56,524 bases of DNA. Source: Rhodococcus sp. KRD197 (GTDB lineage Bacteria; Actinomycetota; Actinomycetes; Mycobacteriales; Mycobacteriaceae). A program made the translations under genes and the position numbers. The notes under the pieces are model-generated. The model did not search any database. It was not told where the DNA came from and was given only the letters and a program-made list of their open reading frames with translations. This document shows positions 17,473 to 26,266 of this stretch, one piece after another. Within the stretch, counting starts at the first letter, position 1; the number at the start of each line of letters is the position of its first letter. Where the stretch lies: the NCBI RefSeq assembly GCF_017168235.1, contig NZ_JABFAO010000014.1, positions 1 to 56,524 on the forward strand, given 5' to 3'.

Positions 17473-17510
17473 GAAGCGGTGGCACACACGACGGTGCGTG
17501 CCACCGCTTC
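17473..17510. terminator. 13-bp perfect inverted repeat
   Basis: Arms at 17473-17485 and 17498-17510 enclose a 12-nt loop in the gene-free stretch between the IS element and resB. There is no T-tract. It may insulate the resB promoter from IS transcription. Apart from this and the operator, 17346-17605 holds nothing I can support. Confidence 0.5.
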
Positions 17511-17582
17511 ACCATGCCGTCGTTGACAGGCCGACCTCCATATGAGGCGACTACCGCACACAACTGCACACGGCCCATCAAC

Positions 17583-17599
17583 TACTATGTTGCATAGTA
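17583..17599. promoter_or_regulatory. Palindromic operator A (TACTAT-GTTGC-ATAGTA)
   Basis: This is one of seven copies of the same palindrome in the window. It lies about 35 nt before the resB start, overlapping where a promoter would be. The likely binder is the BlaI-family repressor encoded at 40662. Confidence 0.75.
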
Positions 17600-17632
17600 A
17601 TTGAGATGCAATCGTCGAAAGGGTGTGGCGGT

Positions 17633-19258
17633 GTGACAGCTGATCAAACCCCGGCGCTCACATCGCAGGGACGGTTACGCAGAGCAATCGCTGCGGTGCG
17701 CAACAGGTGGCGGCAACTGACCTCGATGCGAACGGCACTGGTGCTGCTGTTTTTGCTCGCTATCGCAGCAATCCCAGGCGCCCTGCTGCCACAGCGCAAT
17801 CTCAACACCCAGGCGGTTGATTCCTACATCGCAGCGCGCCCGGCTCTCGGGGCCGTCATGGACACGCTGGAATTGTTCGACGTATTCGGAAGCTTCTGGT
17901 TCACCGCCATCTACGTCCTACTGTTTGTGTCGTTGATCGGCTGCCTGACTCCCCGAATGATCGAACACGGTAAAGCCCTTCGCGCACAGCCAGTTCGCGT
18001 ACCCCGAAACCTTTCGCGACTACCGCTTCATCATTCGGGCGCTCTCGCCGGTAGCCCGAAAACCGTCATCGACGACATCGCGCCCCACTTGAGAGGGTGG
18101 CGTACTGCCGTTAGGCCCGAGCCCGATGGGGCGCTCACCCTCTCCGCCGAGAAGGGCTATACCCGCGAAGCGGGAAACCTACTTTTTCATTTCTCGCTGA
18201 TCGGTCTGCTCGCGGCCATCGCCATCGGCAAGCTCTTCGGTTACGAAGGATCGGTCATCGTCATCGCCGACAACGGGCCCGGTTTCTGCAACACCTCGCC
18301 CGCCATCTACGACTCCTTCCGGGCCGGCAACAGCACCGACGGAACCGGGCTGGAGCCGTTCTGCATCAGAGTCAAGGACTTCAACGCCGACTACCTTGAG
18401 AACGGCCAGGCAGAGATGTTCACCTCGAACATCTCCTACCAGTCCGCCGACGACATCGCCGCAGACACCTGGCGCGACTATCAACTCAAAGTCAACGAAC
18501 CCCTCCGGCTCGGAGATGAACGCATCTACCTCACCGGCCACGGATACGCCCCGGAATTCACCGTGACCTTCCCCGACGGTCAGAGTCGAACCGAGGCCCT
18601 GCAGTTCCGGCCCGACGACGCCACCACGTTCCTGAGTAGCGGGGCGTTGCGTTTCGATCCACCCGGCGGGACCTATGCCACCGCCGATGAGCGACGCCGC
18701 GGCCAGATCGCCATCGAAGGCCTCTTCGCTCCCACTGCGCAATTCAACGGAACCCTGCTCTCCTCCCGCTTCCCGGACTTGGTCGATCCTGCTGTGGCAG
18801 TGGATATCTACAAAGGAGATACCGGCCTCGACACCGGCATACCCCAGTCGATCTTCTCCCTGGACCAGGAGATGATCAACCAGGGCCGACTTGTCAAGCA
18901 GGATCGGGTGAACCTGCGTCCCGGTGAATCGACGACCCTCACCGACGGCACCAACATTCGATTCAACGGCGCCAAGGAGTTCGCCAACCTGCAGGTCGGA
19001 TACGACCCCGCACAGTTGTGGGTGCTCGTGTTCGCGATCACGATGATGACCGGACTGTTGGTCTCGCTGGTGATCAAGCGACGTCGAGTCTGGTTCCGTG
19101 TACTCCCGGCCGAAACAGGCCGATCGAGCGTGGAGATGGGCGGGCTCGCCCGTACCGATCACGCCGGATGGGGACCCGAATTCGAGACCCTCCGCACCGA
19201 AATCTGGACGCCGCGGACAAAGAACCACTCCGAGACCCTCGATACAGAAACGGTGTAG
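17633..19258 (+). CDS. resB: Cytochrome c biogenesis protein ResB, intact
   Basis: ResB binds apocytochrome c and works with CcsA as the system II haem lyase. The product of about 541 residues has the family layout. The N-terminal membrane helices contain LTSMRTALVLLFLLAIAAIPGALLPQ and a second helix with FGSFWFTAIYVLLFVSLIGC. A large extracytoplasmic domain and a last helix follow near the C-terminus. GTG 17633 has GAAAGGG upstream; ATG 17606, just after the palindromic operator, is possible on a leaderless transcript. A 4-nt gap separates it from ccsA. Its last 105 residues match the fragment at 4060-4374. Confidence 0.92.
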   Translation: MTADQTPALTSQGRLRRAIAAVRNRWRQLTSMRTALVLLFLLAIAAIPGALLPQRNLNTQAVDSYIAARPALGAVMDTLELFDVFGSFWFTAIYVLLFVSLIGCLTPRMIEHGKALRAQPVRVPRNLSRLPLHHSGALAGSPKTVIDDIAPHLRGWRTAVRPEPDGALTLSAEKGYTREAGNLLFHFSLIGLLAAIAIGKLFGYEGSVIVIADNGPGFCNTSPAIYDSFRAGNSTDGTGLEPFCIRVKDFNADYLENGQAEMFTSNISYQSADDIAADTWRDYQLKVNEPLRLGDERIYLTGHGYAPEFTVTFPDGQSRTEALQFRPDDATTFLSSGALRFDPPGGTYATADERRRGQIAIEGLFAPTAQFNGTLLSSRFPDLVDPAVAVDIYKGDTGLDTGIPQSIFSLDQEMINQGRLVKQDRVNLRPGESTTLTDGTNIRFNGAKEFANLQVGYDPAQLWVLVFAITMMTGLLVSLVIKRRRVWFRVLPAETGRSSVEMGGLARTDHAGWGPEFETLRTEIWTPRTKNHSETLDTETV

Positions 19259-19262
19259 CGCC

Positions 19263-20234
19263 ATGCCGATCGACGACAACCTCGCCCGCTGGAGCGACAT
19301 CAGTTTCGAGACCGCCTTCGTGGTCTACCTTCTCGCCGCGATCCTGTTCATCGCACAACTCGCAACGACACGAACAGCGACTCTGAGCCGGGCCTCGAGT
19401 CTGCATCCGCAACTGATCGCAGCGACATCATCGACACCGGGATACGTGCCGGTCCCCGAGCGAAGAGCCCCGTCCGAACGCCTGGGCCGCACGGGACTCG
19501 CCCTGGTAATGCTCGCACTCACTTTGCATATCGGGTCGATCGTCCTGCGCGGGATCGCCACTGGCCGCCCGCCGTGGGGAAACATGTACGAATTCGTCTC
19601 CGTCACATGCGCGGCCGGCATACTTGCCGGACTGATCGTGCTGCGCTCGGAGCAACTGCGCACACTATGGTTGTTCGTCCTCGTGCCGACCTTGATCCTG
19701 CTCTTCATTGCCGGAACTGTGCTCTATGCCAACGCGGCGCCCGTCGTACCAGCCTTGCAGTCGTATTGGCTCCCCGTGCACGTCTCCGTCGTCTCGCTCG
19801 GCAGCGGGGTGTTCCTGATCTCCGGTGCAGCCAGCACATTGTTCCTGATCCGGATCCGATATCCCAACAACAACGCCGTCCCCGACAGCAGAGTGGGCCG
19901 GATCGTCGCTCGTCTCCCCTCGGCGCACTCGCTCGACGTGCTGGCGTACAAGACCACCATCTTCGCGTTTCCCCTGTTCGGAATCGGTGTCATCCTCGGC
20001 GCGATCTGGGCCGAGGCCGCGTGGGGTCGGTTCTGGGGCTGGGACCCGAAAGAGACGGTCTCATTCATCGCGTGGATCATCTACGCCGCGTACCTGCACG
20101 CCCGGGCCACCAGCGGGTGGCGTGACACCCGGGCCGCGTGGATCAACATCGCCGGATTCGTGGCCATGCTGTTCAACCTGTTCATCATCAACATGGTGGT
20201 CTCCGGACTGCATTCGTACGCGGGTTTGAACTGA
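19263..20234 (+). CDS. ccsA: Cytochrome c biogenesis protein CcsA/CcsB-type, copy 2
   Basis: This is a 323-residue paralogue of the gene at 4379, with the same WGWDPKETVSF haem-handling loop and the same N-terminal MPIDD start, placed 4 nt after resB. I chose ATG 19263 because the longer frame upstream only overlaps resB. With ResB it should form a complete system II synthase. The two copies differ mainly in the cytoplasmic loop after the first helix. Downstream DNA carries relics of a larger cassette (DUF3703 and tlpA fragments), so the resA-like gene is now brought close. Confidence 0.92.
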   Translation: MPIDDNLARWSDISFETAFVVYLLAAILFIAQLATTRTATLSRASSLHPQLIAATSSTPGYVPVPERRAPSERLGRTGLALVMLALTLHIGSIVLRGIATGRPPWGNMYEFVSVTCAAGILAGLIVLRSEQLRTLWLFVLVPTLILLFIAGTVLYANAAPVVPALQSYWLPVHVSVVSLGSGVFLISGAASTLFLIRIRYPNNNAVPDSRVGRIVARLPSAHSLDVLAYKTTIFAFPLFGIGVILGAIWAEAAWGRFWGWDPKETVSFIAWIIYAAYLHARATSGWRDTRAAWINIAGFVAMLFNLFIINMVVSGLHSYAGLN

Positions 20235-20243
20235 TGTCGCCTG

Positions 20244-20381
20244 CTAGCCGCCGCCCTGTGCTTCGGCGAGGTCATGCGGCACCGGTCGCGTCAATCCCGC
20301 GTCGACCCGGCCGGTGTTGCCGACCGGGTATCGACCGGACCAGGATCCAGGAGCCACGACCACGATCCGAATCAACTGACT
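20244..20381 (-). pseudogene. C-terminal fragment of a second DUF3703 gene
   Basis: The minus strand reads QLIRIVVVAPGSWSGRYPVG and NTGRVDAG before TAG 20244. This matches the C-terminal half of the DUF3703 gene at 5348-5647. The N-terminal half is absent, and homology stops near 20381. It sits at the same place after ccsA as in copy 1, which shows that copy 2 once carried the same divergent metal-efflux segment. Confidence 0.8.
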
Positions 20382-20446
20382 GCCTCGTGTCCGTAGTGCA
20401 TTCCGGAGAGGGAAGTCACAGTGCCCCGAGCTTCGTCACCGGCCAA

Positions 20447-20533
20447 GACTGGGGCATCGACCGCGTCACCGATCCCACGATGTTCGAGACATCGGCGCAG
20501 ATCCGTACTGCAGCAAAGGCGTCGACTTCATGA
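20447..20533 (+). pseudogene. 3' remnant of a tlpA-like gene
   Basis: The frame ending at TGA 20531 reads IDRVTDPTMFETSAQIRTA, matching the last 28 or so residues of the TlpA-like protein at 9752-10381. The ATGA overlap with the following resA-like gene is preserved. The rest of the gene, including WCGPC, is gone. It marks the right edge of the deletion in copy 2. Confidence 0.85.
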
Positions 20534-21162
20534 GACTCGGCCGCCCTACGGGGGCTCGCACACGCGAACAGAGCAGTCTGCCCGCCACGGCAACGGCATC
20601 CATCCTTGCCGTTGTACTCCTGGTCTCCGGATGTTCCGCAGGCGCCGACGCCGTGCCCTCCGGAGGTAGCTTCGATTTCGTTGCACCCGGTGGTCAAACC
20701 GACATCGTCTACGATCCCCCCGAAACGCGCGGAACCATCGGTGAACTCGCCGGACCCGATCTGATGGAGGAAGGTAAGAACACCGCTCTGTCGGACTATG
20801 ACGGCGAGGTGGTCGTGATCAATCTCTGGGGTCAGTGGTGCGGCCCCTGCCGCGGCGAAGCCGACGACCTCGAAGAGGTCTACGAAGCAACCCGCGAGCG
20901 CGGTGTGCAGTTCCTCGGTATCAATGTTCGAGATCCGCAGAAGGACAAAGCGCAGGACTTCGTTGTCGACAACAATGTCTCCTACGCCTCGATCTACGAC
21001 CCCTCGATGCGGACGCTGATCGCCCTCGGCGGGAACTACCCGACCAGCGTGATTCCCTCGACGCTGGTACTCGATCGAGAGCACCGGGTGGCGGCAGTGT
21101 TCATGCGTGCCCTCCTCGCCGAAGACCTGCTCCCTGTCGTCGAACGGATAGCAGACGAATGA
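20530..21162 (+). CDS. ResA/CcsX-like thioredoxin lipoprotein, copy 2
   Basis: The 210-residue product has the lipobox LVSGC (Cys35) and WCGPC (about Cys104-Cys107), and is very similar to 10378-11010. Differences cluster in the signal peptide and near DYDGEVV. It probably reduces apocytochrome c for the adjacent ResB-CcsA pair, using electrons from CcdA. It starts at an ATGA overlap with the tlpA remnant and has no clear ribosome site of its own, so translation may be weaker than in copy 1 unless coupled to a remnant reading frame. Confidence 0.9.
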   Translation: MRLGRPTGARTREQSSLPATATASILAVVLLVSGCSAGADAVPSGGSFDFVAPGGQTDIVYDPPETRGTIGELAGPDLMEEGKNTALSDYDGEVVVINLWGQWCGPCRGEADDLEEVYEATRERGVQFLGINVRDPQKDKAQDFVVDNNVSYASIYDPSMRTLIALGGNYPTSVIPSTLVLDREHRVAAVFMRALLAEDLLPVVERIADE

Positions 21163-21980
21163 CTGTTCTTCTTGCCCAAGGCGGCGTTGGCTCGACGTTC
21201 CAAAATCTGGCATCGAGCGGACCTCTGGTACTGGCGATCGCCGCATGTATGCTCGCCGGGCTGGTCTCGTTCGCGTCACCGTGCGTGGTGCCCCTGGTGC
21301 CGGGCTACCTGTCGTACCTGGCGGGCATCGCAGGTGCCGACGTGCCGTCGCTCGCCGCCGCCTCGACTGGTGAAGCACCGCCGAAGCTGGCAAGCCGCTG
21401 GCGCGTGGCAGGTGCAGCGGGGTTGTTCGTCGCCGGCTTCACCATCGTCTTCGTCCTCGCCACCGCCTCGATTTTCGGGGTCATCGGCACCCTGCGCATC
21501 AACGAACAGGTGCTTCAGCAGGTCGGCGGTGCCATCACGATCATCATGGGCTTGACGTTCATCGGGTTCATTCCCGCATTCCAACGCGACACTCGATTCG
21601 CGCCGCAAACCATCTCGTCTCTTGCTGGAGCGCCGCTGCTCGGTGGCGTGTTCGCGCTCGGCTGGACGCCGTGCCTTGGCCCCACGCTCGCCGGGGTGTT
21701 GTCCGTTGCCGCTGGCACTGAAGGCGCAACCGCAGCGCGCGGCGTCACTCTCATCGTCGCCTACTGTCTGGGACTCGGTCTACCGTTCGTGGTCCTCGCG
21801 TTCGGCTCGAGTTCGGCGATGCGCGGTGTCGGCTGGCTACGGCGGAACTCGCAGAGAATCAAAGTGGCAGGCGGAGTGATCATGATCGCCGTCGGTGTCG
21901 CCCTGCTGACGGGGGTGTGGGGTCTGTTCATTGCCTGGATACGCAATGAATTCGTCAGTTCGGTTGTATTACCCATCTGA
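21159..21980 (+). CDS. ccdA: CcdA-type thiol-electron transporter, copy 2
   Basis: The 273-residue membrane protein has redox cysteines in FASPCVVPL and LGWTPCLGP and six helices. It lacks the Ala-Gln-Ser repeat of copy 1 and has a shorter periplasmic-side loop (DVPSLAAASTGEA). ATG 21159 overlaps the resA-like stop. It completes a resB-ccsA-resA-ccdA operon that is complete for system II cytochrome c maturation. A strong inverted repeat ends the unit at 22236. Confidence 0.93.
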   Translation: MTVLLAQGGVGSTFQNLASSGPLVLAIAACMLAGLVSFASPCVVPLVPGYLSYLAGIAGADVPSLAAASTGEAPPKLASRWRVAGAAGLFVAGFTIVFVLATASIFGVIGTLRINEQVLQQVGGAITIIMGLTFIGFIPAFQRDTRFAPQTISSLAGAPLLGGVFALGWTPCLGPTLAGVLSVAAGTEGATAARGVTLIVAYCLGLGLPFVVLAFGSSSAMRGVGWLRRNSQRIKVAGGVIMIAVGVALLTGVWGLFIAWIRNEFVSSVVLPI

Positions 21981-22235
21981 GAAGGAAACCGAGCAGCCGC
22001 ACGTGCAAGACCACGCCTCCCCAACTGCCAGTGCCGGTGGTATCGAACCCACTCTCTGTCGACGGCGCGCCCCCGCCGGGCCGCGACGACCCGATCCGAG
22101 AGCCGCCCCCTGTCCCTACCGCGGATCTGCGTGTCCCAAGGACCCCGCAGGCGGGTGCATCAGCAGGGGAGGGCATGTTTCCGGGGCCGTGTTGATCGGT
22201 GTGGCAGCTAAAAGGGCCAGGTCCTTCGAAACCGA
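21981..22235 (+). other. Gene-free stretch with a possible decayed coding tail
   Basis: One plus-strand frame reads a Pro-rich segment (APPPGRDDPIREPPPVP) followed by a stop. It has no plausible start and no recognised family. It may be a remnant of the 3' end of a lost gene. I see no operator here. Confidence 0.3.
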
Positions 22236-22269
22236 AGGGCGGGGCTCGGTATTAGCCGAGCCCCGCCCT
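22236..22269. terminator. Strong bidirectional hairpin terminator
   Basis: Fourteen-bp arms (AGGGCGGGGCTCGG and its complement) enclose a 6-nt loop. They lie between the converging ccdA and DUF305 genes. Confidence 0.75.
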
Positions 22270-22296
22270 ACGGTTGATAGTTCCCAGAATTGAGAG

Positions 22297-22968
22297 TTAC
22301 TGGGCGAGCAAACTTTCCATTGTGGAGATTTCGCTCTGCTGCGCATCGATGATTGTGGAGGCAAGCTCCTTGGCATCAGCATTGGAGCCGTCGGCCAACT
22401 CGATCTGAGCCATCTCGATTGCCCCCTTGTGGTGCTCGATCATCATGGTGAGCCACATGGAGTCGAACTCCGCTCCGTTAGCGGCCGACAACATGTCCAT
22501 GTCTTCCTGGCTCATCATGCCGGTCATGCCACCGCTCCCCATGTCCATACCGCCCATGTCCATTCCGCCCATGTCCATTCCGCCCATGTCGGCGGACGCT
22601 GCGGGCTGTCCCCATGCGGTGAGCAGGGCATTCATCTGCTCCATCTCCGGTGCTTGAGCTGCTTCGATGGCCTGGGCCAGCTCGATGACCTGAGCATTCT
22701 CGGTTCGGCCGTCGACAAGTGAAGCCATCTCCACCGCTTGTGCATGGTGGGGGTACATCCCTTCGACGAACGTGACATCGGCATCGTTGAATTCGGCCGA
22801 TGCTTCGGCGGAATTCTCGGAGGACGACGAGGCCGGTGTATCGCTGCTCGACATGCCGGGCATGTTCATTTCGCCGTCGTTACTGCTGCAGCCAGCGAGA
22901 ACTGCGGCGGCGACAGCGGAAGCCGCCGTTATCGCGATCGTGAAACGGGTAGATCGATTCGAACGCAT
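22297..22968 (-). CDS. DUF305 lipoprotein with MDMGG repeats, copy 1
   Basis: This 223-residue exported protein has a lipobox (LAGC) after a basic signal peptide. The two DUF305 halves each carry a ferritin-like HH motif (MYPHHAQAVEMA and MIEHHKGAIEMA). Between them is a Met/Gly linker with MDMGG three times over. DUF305 proteins are common in copper-resistance islands, and His plus Met ligands outside the cell suit Cu(I) binding. CAGGAG precedes the ATG at 7 nt. A paralogue lies at 48245. The copper role is known by association in the family; the biochemical activity is not established here. Confidence 0.88.
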   Translation of the reverse strand: MRSNRSTRFTIAITAASAVAAAVLAGCSSNDGEMNMPGMSSSDTPASSSSENSAEASAEFNDADVTFVEGMYPHHAQAVEMASLVDGRTENAQVIELAQAIEAAQAPEMEQMNALLTAWGQPAASADMGGMDMGGMDMGGMDMGSGGMTGMMSQEDMDMLSAANGAEFDSMWLTMMIEHHKGAIEMAQIELADGSNADAKELASTIIDAQQSEISTMESLLAQ

Positions 22969-23059
22969 AACAAACTCCTGAAATTATGGTGGGGTGGTTC
23001 GGATCGACAGGCACACTGACCCGTCGACATCTGTGTCTCACACAACGGTGAGTCACCTG

Positions 23060-23578
23060 TCAGATCCGAAGCACAGACAATTCGGAGAGAGTGAAAATGG
23101 TCCAGGGCGGCGGGTGCCCGGTTCGACGACGAACTGCCGACAGCCGCGCAGCGTGGACGAGAGAACCGGCGAAGCCCACAACGATTGCCCGTAAGACGGC
23201 CAACGCCGCGACAGCACCGATGATAGCCAGACACAGATGCATGACCGAGCTGTGATCGCCACAGCCGTTCCCGCAGTGTGCTGCGGAACCACTCTCCGAT
23301 GCTGTCGCAGATGATGCTCCCGAATGCTCGTCGACGGCAGGTGGAGCGCTCACCGTCGAGGTCATCGAGTGTTCGCCGATACTCGTCGCCGTTGCGAACG
23401 ACATCGGCGCAGAATGCATGAGAAGGACTCCGAACAGCACTATCGAAGCGCAAACAGCACCTAGGAGCCACTTCTGGTTCATAGGTTCCGTGGCTGAAGT
23501 CCTCACCGGTTCGATCTTACCGGTCTGCCACACGGGCATCCGGTCTCCTCGCAGTCGCGGCGTCCGGACCGTGGACAT
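23060..23578 (-). CDS. DUF6153 family membrane protein, copy 1
   Basis: This small protein has two hydrophobic segments (WLLGAVCASIVLFGVLLMHS and MHLCLAIIGAVAALAVL) separated by a Ser/His linker containing HCGNGCGDHSS, a plausible metal-binding patch. The C-terminal PPPWTIFTLSELSVLR motif recurs at 48975. ATG 23578 starts 4 nt after the NlpC/P60 stop, suggesting coupling. An internal ATG at 23482 (MNQKW) would give a more typical 140-residue member. DUF6153/LpqS-like proteins sit beside copper genes in actinobacteria. Function is unknown. Confidence 0.7.
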   Translation of the reverse strand: MSTVRTPRLRGDRMPVWQTGKIEPVRTSATEPMNQKWLLGAVCASIVLFGVLLMHSAPMSFATATSIGEHSMTSTVSAPPAVDEHSGASSATASESGSAAHCGNGCGDHSSVMHLCLAIIGAVAALAVLRAIVVGFAGSLVHAARLSAVRRRTGHPPPWTIFTLSELSVLRI

Positions 23579-23582
23579 CGAA

Positions 23583-24650
23583 TCAGGTGGCGATGGGCCG
23601 GTTGATTGCGGTCACTTCATCCCAGGGAACGGGCGCGACTTTGACGACGTCGCCGCCGGTGGGGGCGTTGACGTATTTCCCGTCGCCGATGTAGATCCCG
23701 ATGTGTCCGATCGGTGAGTAGAGAGAGATGAAGTCACCCGGTTGCACTGATTCGCGGGAGACAGGTGTGCCCGCTCGTGCTTGGTCTGCGGCCACGCGTG
23801 GAACGGTCAGTCCCAGTTGTTTGTAGGCGAAGTAGATCAGTCCGGAGCAATCGAAGGACCCCGGCCCGGTAGCTCCCCAGGAATAGGGTTTGCCGAGTTG
23901 GTCGAGGGCGATGCGCATCGCCTCCGCTGATGTTCCACTCGCAGCCGAGACGGCGGCGGGTAGCTCGGAAGGATTCGTGGTGCCGGGGCTGACGATGGCA
24001 GCTCGATCCGCATCGGTGAGGGCGGCGAATTGGTCGGTGATTTTGGCGATCTGATCGGCCAGGTCGGTCTGGCGTTGCTCGAGGTCGCGTTGTGTACGTG
24101 CGGCGTCCGCCTCGGCTACCGCAGCGGACGCCTGTGCTTGCCGGGCTTGTTCGAGCTGGTCTCGCGCTTCGTCGTCGATCTGTGTCGAGTCGGCGAGTGC
24201 AGCGGCTCGATCGGCGAGGATCCGGTCCAACAACACCATCTGATCGAGTAGTTGCTGTGGGCTGTCCGCGACCAGAACGGCCCCGAGAGGGGATTGCGGT
24301 ACACCTTTGTACGCGGCGTCGACAGCTGTGGCCAGTGCTCGACGGTTGGCAGATGCGGCCACTTCGGCTTCCCGAGCCGCCGCCGAGGTCTCGTGGGCGA
24401 ATTGAACTGCGGTACTCAGTTCGCCGCGGCGACGATCGAGGGTGTCCTGCGCGGCGTACATGCTCTCGGTGAGAGTGAAGGCGGTCGCATTGAGTTCAGC
24501 GAGTTGTCGTACGGCTTCGGATGCGTTCACCGGGGGTGCAGCAGGGTCCGCCGAAGCTGGAGCATTTACCGAAAATGCCGCGGCAACAACGATGATCGAG
24601 GCGATCAGGGTAGCGCGGACACGCCGCGTCGGGCCTGAAAAAGAATGCAC
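23583..24650 (-). CDS. Secreted NlpC/P60 peptidoglycan endopeptidase
   Basis: The exported hydrolase has about 355 residues: a signal peptide, a long coiled-coil region (about residues 50-215) like that of Rip/CwlO-type enzymes, then an NlpC/P60 domain. The catalytic residues are visible: Cys in SFDCSGLIYF (about 268) and His in SPIGHIGIYIG (about 316). The family cleaves the D-Glu/DAP bond in peptide stems. GTG 24650 has AGAGGA 8 nt upstream; in-frame starts farther up lack one. Operator B lies about 230 nt before the start, shared with the divergent gene at 24932. Placement in a copper region suggests cell-wall remodelling under metal stress. Confidence 0.85.
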   Translation of the reverse strand: MHSFSGPTRRVRATLIASIIVVAAAFSVNAPASADPAAPPVNASEAVRQLAELNATAFTLTESMYAAQDTLDRRRGELSTAVQFAHETSAAAREAEVAASANRRALATAVDAAYKGVPQSPLGAVLVADSPQQLLDQMVLLDRILADRAAALADSTQIDDEARDQLEQARQAQASAAVAEADAARTQRDLEQRQTDLADQIAKITDQFAALTDADRAAIVSPGTTNPSELPAAVSAASGTSAEAMRIALDQLGKPYSWGATGPGSFDCSGLIYFAYKQLGLTVPRVAADQARAGTPVSRESVQPGDFISLYSPIGHIGIYIGDGKYVNAPTGGDVVKVAPVPWDEVTAINRPIAT

Positions 24651-24880
24651 AGAAGAAATCCTCTGGGGTCGGTGTGGGTTCCCTGCGTCACCAGCGAAGG
24701 AAACGGAGCGCGGCGAGAGCCGCATGGGACTGTGTCCGGCCTCGCCGGTCACCATTGTCGGGTATCGGCAGTCGTAGACGGTTCCTCACGGTCGGCTGAG
24801 GCTCGCGTCGACGCTCGACGCCTGTGCCGTATGGGCGGCGAGTCGGCGTCGATTGACGCCGACTCACCGCACCTGCAAAC

Positions 24881-24897
24881 TACTATCATTCATAGTA
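24881..24897. promoter_or_regulatory. Palindromic operator B (TACTAT-CATTC-ATAGTA)
   Basis: An exact match to the window's repeated palindrome, 35 nt before the start at 24932 and in the divergent region facing the NlpC/P60-DUF6153 operon. Confidence 0.75.
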
Positions 24898-24931
24898 GAT
24901 GGTGGGGTGGTATCCGCTGACCGGGAGAGGG

Positions 24932-25435
24932 ATGACGACTGTGACGATGCGTGACTGGCCGGCGCGGCGTTGGGTGGCCGCGTTACTGGGCGCGACGGTG
25001 GCCGCGCTGGTCGTGGCGATCCCCACCGGGATCATCCACACTGCGTTCTACGTTCGAATGACCCCGGTGTTGTGGTGGAACTATCCGGTGTGGATTGCCA
25101 CCGCAGTTCTCAGTGGCCTCATTCTTGCGACATACGTGAGCACTGGGCTGGCGTCGTCGGTTTCTTCCCGTGTAGGGGTCAGTGCGAATGCGTTGTCGTT
25201 GTTGGCAGTCGGATGTCCGATATGCAACAAACTGGTAGTGGTGGCGGTCGGGGTGAGCGGTGCTCTGGATCTATGGGCACCCGTGCAGCCCGTGATCGGA
25301 GTGATGTCGGTGGGGGTGATGGTGTGGGCTCTTCGACTGCGAATCCGCGGGGAACGCGCGTGCCCTACTTCTCGCGTAGGTCAGGAGTTCGGCAACTCCG
25401 CTGGCTTTGGCGGTGCAGGCGCAGCAAAATTGTAG
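24932..25435 (+). CDS. Four-helix membrane protein with CPIC motif
   Basis: The 167-residue protein has about four transmembrane helices and a conserved-looking GCPICNKLVVV motif at the start of the third. CxxC at a membrane edge suggests thiol exchange or metal binding. ATG 24932 has GAGAGGG upstream, while ATG 24899 overlaps operator B and is unlikely. I do not recognise a named family. It is controlled, by position, by operator B and is the promoter-proximal plus-strand gene. The C-terminal 25 residues are Gly/Ala-rich and may be non-native. Confidence 0.65.
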   Translation: MTTVTMRDWPARRWVAALLGATVAALVVAIPTGIIHTAFYVRMTPVLWWNYPVWIATAVLSGLILATYVSTGLASSVSSRVGVSANALSLLAVGCPICNKLVVVAVGVSGALDLWAPVQPVIGVMSVGVMVWALRLRIRGERACPTSRVGQEFGNSAGFGGAGAAKL

Positions 25436-25451
25436 GATTTCTCGCCACGTC

Positions 25452-26180
25452 CTATCCGCGGTCCGGCAGCAACAGACGACGAAGGCGACCGCTTCTCGAT
25501 GCGCCATCTGCGGTGTTGGGCTGTGCCTGCGACACCGGCAGGCGGGCGTCGGCCAGCAATCCTGCCACCCCGGCGGCCACGCAGGCCGACGTCACCACTA
25601 TCAATGCCGGATTCGTTCGCCCGGTCAAAGCGTCCCCGAACAGCACCGCGGCGATCGTACCGGGCAGAATCCCCACGACAGTGGCCGTCGTGTAGGGCAG
25701 CAGGCGCACCGCGGAGAGTCCGGAGCAGTAGTTGACCAGGGCGAACGGTGCCGGGGCAATGAGCCGCAAGGACCCGACGGCCAGCCACCCCCGCCGAGCC
25801 AACCGGGCATCGATGGACTTGACCGCAGGATTCGTCAGCCGCTCCTGCACCGCGGTGCGCCCGAGCGCGCGCACCAGCAGCAACGCCAGCACAGCGCTGA
25901 CAGTTGTGGCGGCGATCGTGACGGCGACCCCGGTGGCGGGACCGAACAACAGTCCGGCGCTGAGGGTGAACACCGTGCGCGGTACCGGGGCAATCGTCAA
26001 CACCGCCTGGGTCAGAAAGAACACCACCACGAACGACGGGCCCATCGACTCCGCCCACTCGCGCACCACAATGATCGACGGGCGGGGTACGAGGGCGGCA
26101 GCCACTGCCAGTATTGCCAGCGCTGCCACGGTGGCGAGGACTCGGCGATCGCGCAGAATCGCCGATACGGTTTCGGTCAT
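25452..26180 (-). CDS. TVP38/TMEM64 (DedA-like) membrane protein
   Basis: The roughly 242-residue integral membrane protein carries the SNARE-associated/DedA signature: FFLTQAVLTIAPVPRTVFTLSAGLLFGP and a second-half LRLIAPAPFALVNYCSGLS repeat. The family is linked to phospholipid or undecaprenyl-phosphate flipping and envelope integrity. ATG 26180 was chosen; an alternative start at 26225 adds 15 residues. It lies downstream of csoR on the same strand and probably shares its transcript. Similar genes accompany copper or mercury operons. Substrate unknown. Confidence 0.85.
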   Translation of the reverse strand: MTETVSAILRDRRVLATVAALAILAVAAALVPRPSIIVVREWAESMGPSFVVVFFLTQAVLTIAPVPRTVFTLSAGLLFGPATGVAVTIAATTVSAVLALLLVRALGRTAVQERLTNPAVKSIDARLARRGWLAVGSLRLIAPAPFALVNYCSGLSAVRLLPYTTATVVGILPGTIAAVLFGDALTGRTNPALIVVTSACVAAGVAGLLADARLPVSQAQPNTADGASRSGRLRRLLLPDRG

Positions 26181-26266
26181 GACGGTCTCTGCCTGCGCCG
26201 CCTCGCCGAGGTTTCCGACAAGCACGCGGGAGTGGACGGCGAGGAATGGCTTCGCACTGCCGGTGC

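Noticed and set aside
20138..20533. 131-residue plus-strand frame spanning the ccsA end and the tlpA remnant
   Set aside because: Only the last 28 residues match TlpA; the rest is an out-of-frame reading of ccsA and of the DUF3703 fragment.
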